From Pyruvatibacter sp. (GTDB taxonomy: Bacteria > Pseudomonadota > Alphaproteobacteria > CGMCC-115125): a stretch of 64,000 bases of DNA. This document shows, in pieces, positions 27,352 to 36,455 of the stretch. A program made the position numbers and the translations under genes. How positions within the stretch are numbered: position 1 is the stretch's first letter; each line of letters begins with the position of its first letter. Where the stretch lies: assembly GCF_040219635.1 (NCBI RefSeq), contig NZ_JAVJSC010000002.1, positions 124,001 to 188,000 on the forward strand. The letters are read 5' to 3'. The notes beneath the pieces are model-generated. The model saw only the letters and a list, made by a program, of their open reading frames with translations. It searched no databases and was not told where the DNA came from.

Positions 27352-27594
27352 TTAGTTCTTCATCGTTTCGCGGCGCGCGGCGTCTTCAGCATCCTTCGCA
27401 GCATCCGCCTGGATGGTTTCGCCCTCAATGGTCTTGCCGCTGTTCTTTGCGGTCGTCTCATCCTCGGCCAGGCCCTTGCGGAAGCTCTTGATGCCCTGTG
27501 CAACGTCGCCCATCAGGTCAGAAATCTTGCCGCGACCGAACAGCAAAATGACCAGCGCAACAACAATAAGTATTTGCCAGACGCTCAATCCCAT
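27352..27594 (-). CDS. tatA: Sec-independent protein translocase TatA
   Basis: Pore-forming Tat subunit of 80 aa. MGLSVWQILIVVALVILLF is the membrane helix, then the conserved FGRGKISDLMGDVAQGIKSF hinge/amphipathic helix and an acidic tail. The ATG at 27594 is chosen because GGGAG lies eight bases upstream; the five-codon-longer frame would need a TTG inside that ribosome site. First gene of tatABC; an orphan ABC ATPase gene precedes it. Confidence 0.95.
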   Translation of the reverse strand: MGLSVWQILIVVALVILLFGRGKISDLMGDVAQGIKSFRKGLAEDETTAKNSGKTIEGETIQADAAKDAEDAARRETMKN

Positions 27595-27645
27595 AACGGG
27601 TACTCCCAAGGCTGGGGCAAAAGCGCCCCGTTACTCTCTATCCTC

Positions 27646-28767
27646 TCAGATGGCCTGCGTGGCGGCAACCTGCAACCCCGGCGTATCATCTAAAGGCCCG
27701 GTTTCGTGGCTCTGTGAAGCATTCCGGGTAAAAATCAAAGCTCTTTCAGGGGCTGCCGCCGCGCGCACCTGGGTTCCGTCCTCTGGCAGCCATGCGCCGC
27801 GTACGCGAACCTGTACCAGTATATCGTGCCCGCCGATTTCGACTTCGATGAGGCTTTCCTCGCCCAGCATCCGCGCCCGGCGCACGGTGGCAGCCACGCC
27901 GATGCCGCCGCGCCCAAGCGCAATGCCCGTTGGTCGCAGCACGACGGTAACGGCGGTCCCGTCCGCGTGATCGGGAGCGGGAAAGGTGCCCAGCGCACAC
28001 GTGACCACACCGTTTGATACTCTACCGGCGCACTGGTTCACATCGCTGAAAAAAGCTGCGGTCTCAGGGTCCACCGGCCGATAATACAAGTCTTGCGGCG
28101 TGCCGATCTGGACCAGGCGTCCGTTCCGCAGCAGTGCGATACGGTCTGCCATTCGCATGGCTTCTTCAGGGTCGTGGGTCACAAGTAATGCGCTTGCTCG
28201 CGATTGCTCAATCAAGGTCAGCGCTTCGTCACGCACACTGTCGCGCAGGCGATTGTCGAGGCCCGAAAACGGTTCGTCCATCAACAAAATGCGTGGCCCC
28301 GGCGCCATCGCCCGTGCCAGTGCCACGCGCTGCTGTTCGCCGCCGGACAGGGCATGAGGATGAGCCTTGGCGTACCTTGCCATGCCCACACGCTCCAAAG
28401 CACGCGTGGCAATGGAGGTGCGCGTGTCTTTAGGGTGCTGATGCAGGCCAAACTTGACGTTGTCCAGAACAGTCAGATGCGGAAATAGCGCGTAGTCCTG
28501 AAACATCAGCCCGACGCCGCGTTTCTCCGGCGGTACAAAAAGCCCCGGTGCGGCCACCGCGCTGCCGTCAATCTCGACGCGCCCCGATGTGGGCCGCTCA
28601 ACGCCTGCCGCAATGCGCAGCGTTGTGGTCTTGCCGCAGCCCGACGGGCCGAGCAGACACACCACCTCGCCGCCTGCCACCTCGAGGGAAATATCCTCCA
28701 AGGCCAGAAGACTATCGTATTTGTGGGCAATGCCGCTGAATGAAAGGCGTGGCGTCATGTGCGCCAC
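27646..28767 (-). CDS. Fbp/Pot-type ABC transporter ATP-binding protein (orphan)
   Basis: ATPase subunit of an importer of the Fe3+/spermidine/putrescine type. 373 aa. N-terminal ATPase: Walker A GPSGCGKTTT (about residue 40), signature LSGGEQQRVALARA, Walker B ILLMDEPFSGLD and H-loop LLVTHDPEEAMRMAD. It has a C-terminal TOBE-like regulatory domain from about residue 250. The start may be GTG 28767 or ATG 28758. No permease or binding-protein gene lies beside it: it sits between scpB (33 bases upstream) and tatA, interrupting a gene order usually continuous in relatives. Substrate unknown; the FbpC-like look suggests iron, but that is only a guess. Confidence 0.85.
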   Translation of the reverse strand: MAHMTPRLSFSGIAHKYDSLLALEDISLEVAGGEVVCLLGPSGCGKTTTLRIAAGVERPTSGRVEIDGSAVAAPGLFVPPEKRGVGLMFQDYALFPHLTVLDNVKFGLHQHPKDTRTSIATRALERVGMARYAKAHPHALSGGEQQRVALARAMAPGPRILLMDEPFSGLDNRLRDSVRDEALTLIEQSRASALLVTHDPEEAMRMADRIALLRNGRLVQIGTPQDLYYRPVDPETAAFFSDVNQCAGRVSNGVVTCALGTFPAPDHADGTAVTVVLRPTGIALGRGGIGVAATVRRARMLGEESLIEVEIGGHDILVQVRVRGAWLPEDGTQVRAAAAPERALIFTRNASQSHETGPLDDTPGLQVAATQAI

Positions 28768-28800
28768 AATAGAGCGTATGTTGCCAAGCTCAAATGCGAC

Positions 28801-29649
28801 TTATTCCCGGTTCTCGCCGTCCGGCGTCGCCGCATCCAGCGCCTGGGTGTCGGGTGCAGGCACGACCTCGTCATCAACCTCGGCAATCAGAAACTCCTCG
28901 CCGCTGTCATCGTCGGCGAGTTCTTCCTCGTCGTCGTCAAGCTGGGCATCGTCGGGTTGTGGCACCGAGAAGTCCGGCGGCAGACGCGCATCAAGCAGGC
29001 CCGCGGCCTTGAGATCATCAACACCGGGCAGGTCGCGGACGCTTTCGAGACCGAAATGCACCAGAAACTCGTCGGAAGTGCCGTAGGTCAGCGGGCGGCC
29101 GGGTGTTTTGCGGCGACCACGCAGCCTGATCCAGCCGGTTTCAAGCAGCACATCAAGTGTGCCAGCAGAAACAGAAACCCCTCTTATTTCCTCAATTTCC
29201 GCGCGCGTGACCGGCTGGTGATAGGCAATAATCGCCAGGGTCTCCATCGCCGGACGCGACAGCTTCTTCTGCTGCACGGCTTCGCGTTGCAGCAGAAACG
29301 ACAGGTCCTCGGCTGTGCGCATCAGCCACTTGCCACCCACCGGCACAAGGTTGACCCCGCGCGGGGCATAAAAAGCCTGCAACTCGCCAAGCAGCGCCTT
29401 TACGTCGGTTCCTTCGGGCAGCCGCTGCGCCAGGCTCTTTTCATCCAAAGGCTCTGACGCCGCAAATAGCAAGGCCTCGACCATACGCAGGGTCTTGGTG
29501 CGGGTCTCATCAGAAATCACCGCGATATTGGACGGCTCATCAACGCCCAACGCCACATTGGCGGCGTCCTTTTCGCCGTTCTCGTCCGCAATATCGTCGT
29601 CATCGTGATGCATATCGTGTTTTTCAGCCATCCGCGGGGCGTTTGTCAT
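28801..29649 (-). CDS. scpB: Segregation and condensation protein B
   Basis: Kleisin-associated winged-helix protein of the SMC-ScpAB condensin complex. 282 aa. The core (about residues 45-205) has TLRMVEALLFAASEPLDEKSL, the helix AMETLAIIAYHQPVTRAEIE and RGRRKTPGRPLTYGTSDEFL. The N-terminal ~40 residues and the last ~70 are acidic and low-complexity, longer than in B. subtilis, as is common in alphaproteobacteria. The ATG overlaps the scpA stop by four bases. Confidence 0.94.
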   Translation of the reverse strand: MTNAPRMAEKHDMHHDDDDIADENGEKDAANVALGVDEPSNIAVISDETRTKTLRMVEALLFAASEPLDEKSLAQRLPEGTDVKALLGELQAFYAPRGVNLVPVGGKWLMRTAEDLSFLLQREAVQQKKLSRPAMETLAIIAYHQPVTRAEIEEIRGVSVSAGTLDVLLETGWIRLRGRRKTPGRPLTYGTSDEFLVHFGLESVRDLPGVDDLKAAGLLDARLPPDFSVPQPDDAQLDDDEEELADDDSGEEFLIAEVDDEVVPAPDTQALDAATPDGENRE

Positions 29650-30617
29650 CGGGTATTTCCGTTTGCTTGGGTGGCAGTGCCAGCATCAACAGTGTCAGGA
29701 TCAACAGGTCTGGGGGCTCTGCGTCGCACATACAGGGGTGCAAAAGCAGATGCCTGCCGTAATTCAATCTTGCCGTGTTTGGCGAACTCAAGGCTGGCAG
29801 AAAAGGTGCTTGCAAGGCCGGAACGACGGCTCTTTCCGTGTGTAAATGCATCCGGCAGCAGCGTATCAATGCGGTCCCAATCAATGAGAACGCCCAGCAT
29901 GCTTTCAAGCCGCTTGCGGGCATCTTCAATGGACAGCACCGGCTGGCGCGGCATTTTCAGTGTATCGATCTTCTGGATCGCCCGCTGCGTGGCATAGGCT
30001 TTCAGCAGGTCGTAAATCTCGGCCTTGTAGAGGCTTTTTTTGATAACGGTCACGCCCTCGGGCATCCCGCGGGCAAACACGTCGCGGCCCATCCTGTCAC
30101 GGGCCATCAGCTTGGCGGCACTCTCCCGCATGGCTTCCAGCCGTTGAAGACGGAATGCAAGGCGCGCGGCAAGTTCCTCGGCACTTGGCTCCTCGTCCTC
30201 ATCGGGTGGTGGCAGCAGCAGACGGCTTTTGAGATAGGCCAGCCAGGAGGCCATCACCAGATAGTCTGCCGCAAGCTCCAGCTCCAGTTCCTTGGCGGCT
30301 TCAACAAACGCCAGGTACTGCTCCGCGAGCTCAAGAATGGAGATCTTGGCCAGGTCAACCTTCTGCGACCGCGCAAGCGTCAGCAGCAGGTCGAGCGGTC
30401 CCTCATAGCCGTCAACGTCCACCACGAGCGCCCGCACGTCCGGGGCGGCATCGCCTGTGGATGCGTGCCCCGCTGATGTACGGGGGGCACCGCTCTTGAA
30501 ATCATAAACTTCGCCGGGGCTCAAAACCTGTCCTCTTGGTGTGAGGGTCTGCTCAATCAGGCTCCACCGTCTGCCCTGTGCAACGCCGGCGTCAAGCACT
30601 TGCGCCCAGAAGTTCAT
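29646..30617 (-). CDS. scpA: Segregation and condensation protein A
   Basis: Kleisin of the condensin complex, bridging SMC heads and binding ScpB. 323 aa as an ATG frame. The family begins at about residue 69 with GYEGPLDLLLTLARSQKVDL and includes YLVMASWLAYLKSRLLLPPP. The ATG frame overlaps nagZ by 26 bases and has no clear ribosome site; a TTG at 30524 preceded by AAGAGGA is a credible alternative giving 292 aa. Only the first ~65 residues are in doubt. Translationally coupled to scpB. Confidence 0.93.
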   Translation of the reverse strand: MNFWAQVLDAGVAQGRRWSLIEQTLTPRGQVLSPGEVYDFKSGAPRTSAGHASTGDAAPDVRALVVDVDGYEGPLDLLLTLARSQKVDLAKISILELAEQYLAFVEAAKELELELAADYLVMASWLAYLKSRLLLPPPDEDEEPSAEELAARLAFRLQRLEAMRESAAKLMARDRMGRDVFARGMPEGVTVIKKSLYKAEIYDLLKAYATQRAIQKIDTLKMPRQPVLSIEDARKRLESMLGVLIDWDRIDTLLPDAFTHGKSRRSGLASTFSASLEFAKHGKIELRQASAFAPLYVRRRAPRPVDPDTVDAGTATQANGNTR

Positions 30618-31599
30618 CCCATCTGTGAAGTGCTGACTTAAGTGATTCGGTTGGGCATGGAATACGGCGGGAAAGTGCGGATTCTGATCTCAGGGTAGCC
30701 GCCGCCGTGAGCGCGGATGTGGCCGCAGCAACATCCTTCATCTCATCCATATGGCCATTGCAGTGCAGGACGATGTCACACCCTGCCTCAAGCGATTCGG
30801 TCACACGACGCGCCATCGGCCCCCCCAGTGCCTTCATGGAGAGATCGTCGCTCATCAGCAGCCCGTCAAAGCCAATGTCGTGACGTATGATGTTGATGAC
30901 AGTCTCGCTGGTGGTTGCGGGACGCGCATCATCCAAAGCTGAAAACACCACATGTGCTGTCATGCCCAAAGGCAGGTCGCTGAGCGCCTCAAACGGCTTG
31001 AAATCGACCTCCTGCAAGCTTCTAAGGTCGGCATTCACTACCGGCAGGGCCTCATGGCTATCCACGCCTGCGCGCCCGTGACCGGGAATGTGCTTGAGAA
31101 CGGGTAATACGCCGGCTTCCTCAAGCCCGGTTGCCGCCGCCCGGGCCAGCGCAATGACCTGCTCAGGCGTCTCGCCGTAGGCCCGGTCGCCGATAATATC
31201 GTGGGCACCGGGCTGGGGCACGTCGGCCAGTGGCACGCAATCCACATCAATGCCCAGCGCCTTCAATTCAGCACCAATGAGAAAAGTACCCAGGCGGCAG
31301 GCTTCCAGCCCGGCGGCCTGATTGCGTTCAAACAAAGTGCCATACACCCGCGCCGGTGGGTGTGCCCGCCAGTGGGGTGGTTTGAGCCGCGCGACACGGC
31401 CGCCTTCCTGATCAATGAGAATGGGCGCGTCCCACCCGACTGTCTCGCGCATCTGGGCGCACAAAGCCGCGACCTGCGCAGGATCATTCACGTTGCGGGC
31501 AAACAGAATGAACCCCCAGGGGTCAGCATCCCTGAAGAAGTGCTGTTCGGCATCTGTAAGCGACAGGCCCTCGCAGCCGTAAATCGCAGCCTGCGTCAT
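30592..31599 (-). CDS. nagZ: Beta-N-acetylhexosaminidase (peptidoglycan recycling)
   Basis: Glycoside hydrolase family 3 enzyme of the cytoplasm that removes GlcNAc from anhydro-muropeptides. 335 aa. The signature KHIPGHGRAGVDSHEALP holds the acid/base His, and LLMSDDLSMKALGG holds the nucleophilic Asp. No signal peptide. Its ATG shares one base with the stop of the SPOR gene (TGATG), pointing to coupled translation in a cell-wall-related pair. Confidence 0.95.
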   Translation of the reverse strand: MTQAAIYGCEGLSLTDAEQHFFRDADPWGFILFARNVNDPAQVAALCAQMRETVGWDAPILIDQEGGRVARLKPPHWRAHPPARVYGTLFERNQAAGLEACRLGTFLIGAELKALGIDVDCVPLADVPQPGAHDIIGDRAYGETPEQVIALARAAATGLEEAGVLPVLKHIPGHGRAGVDSHEALPVVNADLRSLQEVDFKPFEALSDLPLGMTAHVVFSALDDARPATTSETVINIIRHDIGFDGLLMSDDLSMKALGGPMARRVTESLEAGCDIVLHCNGHMDEMKDVAAATSALTAAATLRSESALSRRIPCPTESLKSALHRWDELLGASA

Positions 31600-32402
31600 C
31601 AGCGGCGACGCACCAGGCAGTCAGTTCCGGCGGCCTTGAGCTGGCCACAGGCTGTGTCAGCAGCAGCCTTGGTGGCATAGGTCGCGGCCCGTAGCCGATA
31701 CCAGATGCCCCGGTCGCCAAGGTCAGCCCGCTGAACATCAGCCGACGCGCCCGCCAGAATGGTTGGGTGTTTGCTTTGCAGCCCGGCCCACTCGGTTTGT
31801 GCACGGGCATTATCGCGGAAAGCGCCAATCTGAATGACCCAACCACCCGCTGCTGTAGTTGGTGCCGGTGTTGGTGCCGGTGTGGGTGCCGGTGTTGGGG
31901 CTGGGACCGGCGTTCGAGCAACAGGTGCAGGCTCTGCAGGCGCGGGTTCGCTCACCACGGGCGCCTCAGCCTGCGCAGGGGGATCAGCCGCCACAGGCGT
32001 TGATGGCGTCACGGGTTCTTCAGGCGGCGGCAGCAGCCGCTCAACACCGCTTTCAGCCTCTTCCCCTGGCGCATTGCCCGTTATGCGTTCAAAAATCTCT
32101 TTGTCCTGATGCGGTATTTCCATGCCGCCGGGGTCTTGCGGGGCAACTTTCTCAGGCCCTCCATCGGCCCGCACAATTGGCGGTGCCGTGCGGATGCCTT
32201 CTTCGCGCCCCTGCTGGTAGGCAAAGTAAACAACACCCGCCAGTGCCACGAGCACCGCCAGCACCACGAGCAGCATCAGCCAGCCACGGCTGGGCGGCTC
32301 GTCGTCTTCGTCGGTTGCATCATAGGTATCCAAGGTGTCCACCATCACAGGGTCGAACGCACCGCGTGAATATCTGTCGTCATCACGATCCCTATCGGAC
32401 AT
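31599..32402 (-). CDS. SPOR-domain inner-membrane protein
   Basis: 267-aa bitopic protein: acidic cytoplasmic N-terminus (about 40 residues), one membrane helix (WLMLLVVLAVLVALAGVVYF), a long Pro/Ala/Glu-rich periplasmic linker, and a C-terminal SPOR domain starting GGWVIQIGAFRDNARAQ and ending CLVRRR. SPOR domains bind denuded glycan strands at division sites. The linker contains a 12-base tandem repeat encoding Thr-Pro-Ala-Pro units. Located between argS and nagZ, its usual place in alphaproteobacteria. Confidence 0.9.
   Translation of the reverse strand: MSDRDRDDDRYSRGAFDPVMVDTLDTYDATDEDDEPPSRGWLMLLVVLAVLVALAGVVYFAYQQGREEGIRTAPPIVRADGGPEKVAPQDPGGMEIPHQDKEIFERITGNAPGEEAESGVERLLPPPEEPVTPSTPVAADPPAQAEAPVVSEPAPAEPAPVARTPVPAPTPAPTPAPTPAPTTAAGGWVIQIGAFRDNARAQTEWAGLQSKHPTILAGASADVQRADLGDRGIWYRLRAATYATKAAADTACGQLKAAGTDCLVRRR
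31858..31905. repeat. 12-bp tandem repeat, four units
   Basis: Four consecutive 12-base units (GTTGGTGCCGGT, twice exact, then two variants) inside the SPOR gene, encoding the repeated Pro-Ala-Pro-Thr linker. Unit number is likely to vary between strains through slippage. Confidence 0.85.
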
Positions 32403-32452
32403 GGGGTGTTCTCCTGATGCTTGTGCGCGCGCCTTGGGCCATGAAAGCCGCT

Positions 32453-34219
32453 TCAGCGCATTTCCCTAACTGGTGTAACGCCCAGAATACCAAGACCCGC
32501 CGACAGCGTGACCGCCACCGCGCGAATCAACGCCAGACGCGCCATCGTAACACCCCGCTGATCCGTATGGATAAACCGCAAGCGCGCGTCATCTTTGCCT
32601 TTATTCCAAAGTGCATGGAACCCGGCCGCCAGTTCCTGAAGATAAAACGCCACACGATGTGGCTCATGGGCGTGCGCTGCTTGCTCTACCAGCCGTGGAA
32701 ACGCGGCCACCTGCTTTATCAGCGCCAGTTCGGTTTCATCACCGAGCACCGACAGGTCAGCTTTCGCAAGCGCTGCATCTGACAGATCGGAATCCGCAAA
32801 ATCATCCCCCGCCATCCGCATCACGGAGCAGATGCGGGCGTGAGCGTATTGCACATAGAAAACCGGATTGTCTTTTGATTGCTCCATCACTGCGGCGAAA
32901 TCAAAATCGAGAGGTGCGTCATTCTTGCGCGTCAGCATGATGAACCGAACCACGTCGCGGCCCACCTCATCCACCACATCACGCAGCGTCACGAACTCGC
33001 CTGACCGCTTTGACATTTTGACCGGCTCGCCGTCGCGAAACAGCTTCACCATCTGGCAGATTTTGACGTCGAGGGCACCTTCGCCATCTGAAAGAGCCTT
33101 CACGGCCGCCTGCATACGCTTGATGTAGCCCGCATGGTCCGCGCCCCACACGTCAATCATGTCGGCAAAGCCGCGCCGGTATTTGTCCAGATGGTAGGCA
33201 ATGTCAGCGGCAAAATAGGTGTGTGTGCCGTCAGACTTCTTCATCGCCCGGTCAACGTCATCGCCAAACTGTGTGGCCTTGAACAGGAGTTGCGGACGCG
33301 GCTCCCAGTCGTCCGGCGTCTTGCCCTTGGGCGGCTCAAGCACGCCGGTGTAGAGCAACCCCCGGCTCTCTAGCAGATCGAACGCTTCTGCCAGCTTTGA
33401 TCCCTGTTCGTCCGCCCGGCCCAGATCACGCTCCGAGAAAAAAACATCGTGATGAATGTTGAGAACGCCCAGGTCGGTGCGGATCATATCCATCATGGCG
33501 TCGATGGAGGCATCCTTGACGATGGGCAGCCACTCCGCCTCGTCCATTTTGGTCAACGCATCGCCATGCTGTGTGGCAAGTGCCTTGCCGACGGGCACCA
33601 GATAGTCACCGGGATACAGGCCTTCGGGTATCTCGCCAATGTCCTCGCCCAGCGCTTCGCGGTAGCGCAGGAAGGCGGATTTCGCCAACACATCAATCTG
33701 GCCGCCCGCATCGTTGATGTAGTATTCACGCGTGACGGCAAATCCTGCCTTGTCCAGCAGGTTGGCCAGCGCGTCGCCAAACACAGACCCGCGGCAATGG
33801 CCCACATGCATCGGGCCCGTCGGATTGGCGGAGACGTATTCCACATTGACGGGCCGTCCCTGCCCTACATCGGTGCTGCCGAATGTATCTCCCGCTGTGA
33901 GCACGCCGGGCACCTGCGCCCGAACAACGTCCAGGTCCAATGTCAGGTTGATGAACCCCGGACCTGCAACATCTGCCTTGGTTACAGCAGCATCCGTGAC
34001 GATGGCAGCAGCAATCGCATCCGCAATATCGCGCGGCTTCATCTTCGCCTGCTTCGCCAGTACCAGCGCAGCATTGGTGGCGATGTCGCCATGGGACGCA
34101 TCACGCGGCGGCTCGACCGTGACGTTTGCAAGGTCAAGATCAGCAGGCAAAACGCCGCTGGTCGCCAGCCCCTCAATGGTGGCCGTCAGCACGGTTTTGA
34201 TGTCAGAGAAGAGATTCAT
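32453..34219 (-). CDS. argS: Arginyl-tRNA synthetase
   Basis: Class I synthetase charging tRNA-Arg. 588 aa. ATP-site HIGH-like motif in NPTGPMHVGHCRGSV (about residue 130) and the KMSKS-like VKMSKRSGEFVTLRD (about 365). The N-terminal additional domain and C-terminal DALR anticodon-binding domain (YVQYAHARICSVMR onward) are both present. The gene starts 76 bases after dgt and leads the SPOR-nagZ-scpAB run. Confidence 0.97.
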   Translation of the reverse strand: MNLFSDIKTVLTATIEGLATSGVLPADLDLANVTVEPPRDASHGDIATNAALVLAKQAKMKPRDIADAIAAAIVTDAAVTKADVAGPGFINLTLDLDVVRAQVPGVLTAGDTFGSTDVGQGRPVNVEYVSANPTGPMHVGHCRGSVFGDALANLLDKAGFAVTREYYINDAGGQIDVLAKSAFLRYREALGEDIGEIPEGLYPGDYLVPVGKALATQHGDALTKMDEAEWLPIVKDASIDAMMDMIRTDLGVLNIHHDVFFSERDLGRADEQGSKLAEAFDLLESRGLLYTGVLEPPKGKTPDDWEPRPQLLFKATQFGDDVDRAMKKSDGTHTYFAADIAYHLDKYRRGFADMIDVWGADHAGYIKRMQAAVKALSDGEGALDVKICQMVKLFRDGEPVKMSKRSGEFVTLRDVVDEVGRDVVRFIMLTRKNDAPLDFDFAAVMEQSKDNPVFYVQYAHARICSVMRMAGDDFADSDLSDAALAKADLSVLGDETELALIKQVAAFPRLVEQAAHAHEPHRVAFYLQELAAGFHALWNKGKDDARLRFIHTDQRGVTMARLALIRAVAVTLSAGLGILGVTPVREMR

Positions 34220-34295
34220 GAATGTCGCTGTAAGGTAAAAGGCAGTGCGGGTCGATACACCCTTGCAGCCGGTTTGTCATCGGTGTGTCAGACGG

Positions 34296-35498
34296 CTACC
34301 TGAAAATCGGATCGTTCTCGAACATCCGTCGGTGCTCCTCGATGGCAAACCGGTCTGTCATGCCTGCCACAAAGTCGCACACCGTTTCCGCTGTCTGCTG
34401 AGTGCGCGCGCCATCCGTGAGCGCCTGCCATTCATCGGGCAGCAAGTTGGGCTCACTCACCAGCAACTCAAAAAGCTGCGTCATCACCCGCTTGGCTTTG
34501 CTCATGGAGCGGTTGACGCGGTAATGCCGATACATGCGCTCCAGCAAAAACGATTTCAGCGCTTTGTCGTGGCGCTGCATCTCGTCAGAGAACGCGGCAA
34601 CCTGATGGTTAGCGTTGCGAATATCATCGCTGCTCGTAGCCCCCAGCGCTGAGAGCCGCCGCGATGTTTCACCGATCACATCCTCAACCATATGAGAAAT
34701 CAACCGCCTGATGGATTCATGACGCAGCCGACGCGGTGCAAGGCCGGGATAGGCATCGTAAACCTCACGAAACATCTCACCCACCAGCGGCAGCGCCATC
34801 AGATCATCAACCGTAAACAGTCCGGCGCGCAGGCCATCGTCAATGTCGTGGTTGTTGTAGGCAATGTCGTCTGACAACGCGGCGATCTGCGCCTCAAGGC
34901 TTGCATAGGTGTGCAGATCAAGCGCCTCGAGCCCCTCATACTCCCGAAACGCGCGCGGCAGATGCGCGGTGCTTTGGCCTTTCGAAATTACCGGACCGTT
35001 GTGCTTTACAACGCCTTCCAGCGTTTCCCAGGTAAGGTTCAGCCCGTCAAAGTCCGCATAGCGCTGCTCAAGCCGCGTGACGATGCGCAATGTCTGGGCG
35101 TTGTGGTCAAAGCCACCATAGCCTTTCATGCACTCCGCCAGCGCATCCTCGCCCGCATGGCCAAACGGAGTGTGGCCAAGGTCATGAGCCAGCGCCAAGG
35201 CCTCGGCCAGATCTTCATCAAGGTTCAAAAACCGGCTGAGCGAGCGGGCTATCTGCGCCACTTCCAGCGAATGCGTAAGCCGCGTGCGGTAATAGTCACC
35301 CTCGTGATAGACAAACACCTGCGTCTTGTGCTTGAGCCGCCGGAAGGCACCCGAATGGATGATCCTGTCCCGGTCGCGCTGATAGGGCGACCGCGTGCGG
35401 CTCTCCATCTCCTCAAACCGCCGCCCGCGCGTTTGGGTAGGGTCGGATGCATACGCCGCACCTGCGTGATCAGATGGTTTGCTCAGAGCCGGTGCCAC
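34296..35498 (-). CDS. dgt: dGTP triphosphohydrolase-like protein
   Basis: HD-domain dNTPase of 400 aa, releasing triphosphate from deoxynucleotides and so helping dNTP balance. The N-terminal RDRDRIIHSGAFRRLKHKTQVF, the HD residues in RLTHSLEVAQIARSL, AHDLGHTPFGHAGEDAL and, later, DDIAYNNHDIDDGLRAG are all in family order. Starts at a GTG (35496-35498), two bases after the stop of the YtoQ gene, so they form an operon. The short clade of dgt (about 400 aa) is typical of alphaproteobacteria. Confidence 0.92.
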   Translation of the reverse strand: MAPALSKPSDHAGAAYASDPTQTRGRRFEEMESRTRSPYQRDRDRIIHSGAFRRLKHKTQVFVYHEGDYYRTRLTHSLEVAQIARSLSRFLNLDEDLAEALALAHDLGHTPFGHAGEDALAECMKGYGGFDHNAQTLRIVTRLEQRYADFDGLNLTWETLEGVVKHNGPVISKGQSTAHLPRAFREYEGLEALDLHTYASLEAQIAALSDDIAYNNHDIDDGLRAGLFTVDDLMALPLVGEMFREVYDAYPGLAPRRLRHESIRRLISHMVEDVIGETSRRLSALGATSSDDIRNANHQVAAFSDEMQRHDKALKSFLLERMYRHYRVNRSMSKAKRVMTQLFELLVSEPNLLPDEWQALTDGARTQQTAETVCDFVAGMTDRFAIEEHRRMFENDPIFR

Positions 35499-35500
35499 GC

Positions 35501-35956
35501 CTACAACGTGCCTTCAATGACATATTTCAGCACGCGCACTACCTGTGCAGGTTCCTGCGCCCAGGCAAGCGCTGCTCCATCCACTTCCTTGAGCGGGTGC
35601 CGCAGATCAGGGTCATGGAGCGTGACAATGGGCTTGCCCAGCGCTGCGGCGTAGCCAGCATCAAACGCGGCGTTCCACTGTTTGTATTTGTCCCCGAAAC
35701 GGACCACCACGATGTCAGCATCCTTGATCAGCGTTGAAGTGCGGATAGCGTTTACCTTGGCACCTTTGTTGTCGAACCAGAACTCATCGTCTTCCGCGCC
35801 CAGTATCTCAGCCCCCGCCGCGTCGGAGGCCCCGTGGTCTGTCACCGGAGCCGAGAACGTCACCGGTAGGCCCGCGTCACGAGTGCCGGCCTCAATCTGG
35901 TCGCGCCAGTCGGTGTGGATTTCGCCGGAAAGATAAACCCGCCAGGTCTTGCTCAT
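35501..35956 (-). CDS. ytoQ: YtoQ-family protein
   Basis: 151-aa cytoplasmic protein matching the YtoQ family, related to nucleoside 2-deoxyribosyltransferase-like folds; function not established. It begins MSKTWRVYLSGEIHTDWRD and has the family segments FSAPVTDHGASD, EDDEFWFDNKGAKVNAIRT and VVVRFGDKYKQWNAAFDAG. The start at 35956 is chosen on family length; the frame is open 119 codons further up, but that part has no family character. Placed two bases before dgt, suggesting a link to nucleotide metabolism. Confidence 0.82.
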   Translation of the reverse strand: MSKTWRVYLSGEIHTDWRDQIEAGTRDAGLPVTFSAPVTDHGASDAAGAEILGAEDDEFWFDNKGAKVNAIRTSTLIKDADIVVVRFGDKYKQWNAAFDAGYAAALGKPIVTLHDPDLRHPLKEVDGAALAWAQEPAQVVRVLKYVIEGTL

Positions 35957-36092
35957 GGGGTGTGCCTCTTCGCTTGGTCGCGGCAGGCCAATGCCCGGTG
36001 AATTGACATTCAGGGGCCAGCCATTACCTATTGATAACAGGTTGCATCGCATACCCCTGAGAGCGCGATGCATATTAAGTGAGGGTGTACCC

Positions 36093-36455
36093 ATGAGTGG
36101 TGTTGAAGTCGAGAGCAGGCCAGCGGATACGGCACCTTTTGCGGTGACGGCCAATGCGGCCAAGCAGGTCGCAGCCATCCTGTCAGGCGAACCCGCTGGC
36201 ACCATGCTGCGCGTCAGCGTCGATGGCGGCGGCTGTTCAGGCTTCCAGTATAATTTTACCCTTGAGACCAGCAAAAACGCTGACGATCTGGTCATCGAGC
36301 GTGACGGGGCCACCGTGCTGGTGGACGAGATGTCACTCGAATATATGAGCGGTTCCGAACTTGATTATGTGGACGACCTGATCGGCCAGTCTTTTCAGGT
36401 GAAAAACCCTAACGCCACCGCATCATGTGGCTGCGGCACGTCTTTTTCGGTCTAG
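36093..36455 (+). CDS. erpA: A-type iron-sulfur cluster carrier (ErpA/IscA-like)
   Basis: Delivers Fe-S clusters to apoproteins. 120 aa from ATG 36093, preceded by GAGGGT. Three conserved cysteines are in place: Cys48 in DGGGCSGFQYNF and Cys112/Cys114 in ASCGCGTSF. ErpA and IscA cannot be separated reliably by eye; the isolated location away from an isc or suf operon and next to dgt favours ErpA. Its TAG stop overlaps the convergent gene's stop in the palindrome CTAG (36452-36455). Confidence 0.88.
   Translation: MSGVEVESRPADTAPFAVTANAAKQVAAILSGEPAGTMLRVSVDGGGCSGFQYNFTLETSKNADDLVIERDGATVLVDEMSLEYMSGSELDYVDDLIGQSFQVKNPNATASCGCGTSFSV

Noticed and set aside
31858..31905. Short tandem repeat as a possible CRISPR
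   Set aside because: Units are 12 bases without spacers and code for a protein linker.
31859..32782. 307-codon plus-strand frame
   Set aside because: Antisense to the SPOR and argS genes; its low-complexity start is the reverse of the Pro-Ala linker repeat.
35957..36313. N-terminal extension of YtoQ
   Set aside because: The open frame continues upstream but runs antisense into the erpA gene and lacks family similarity.
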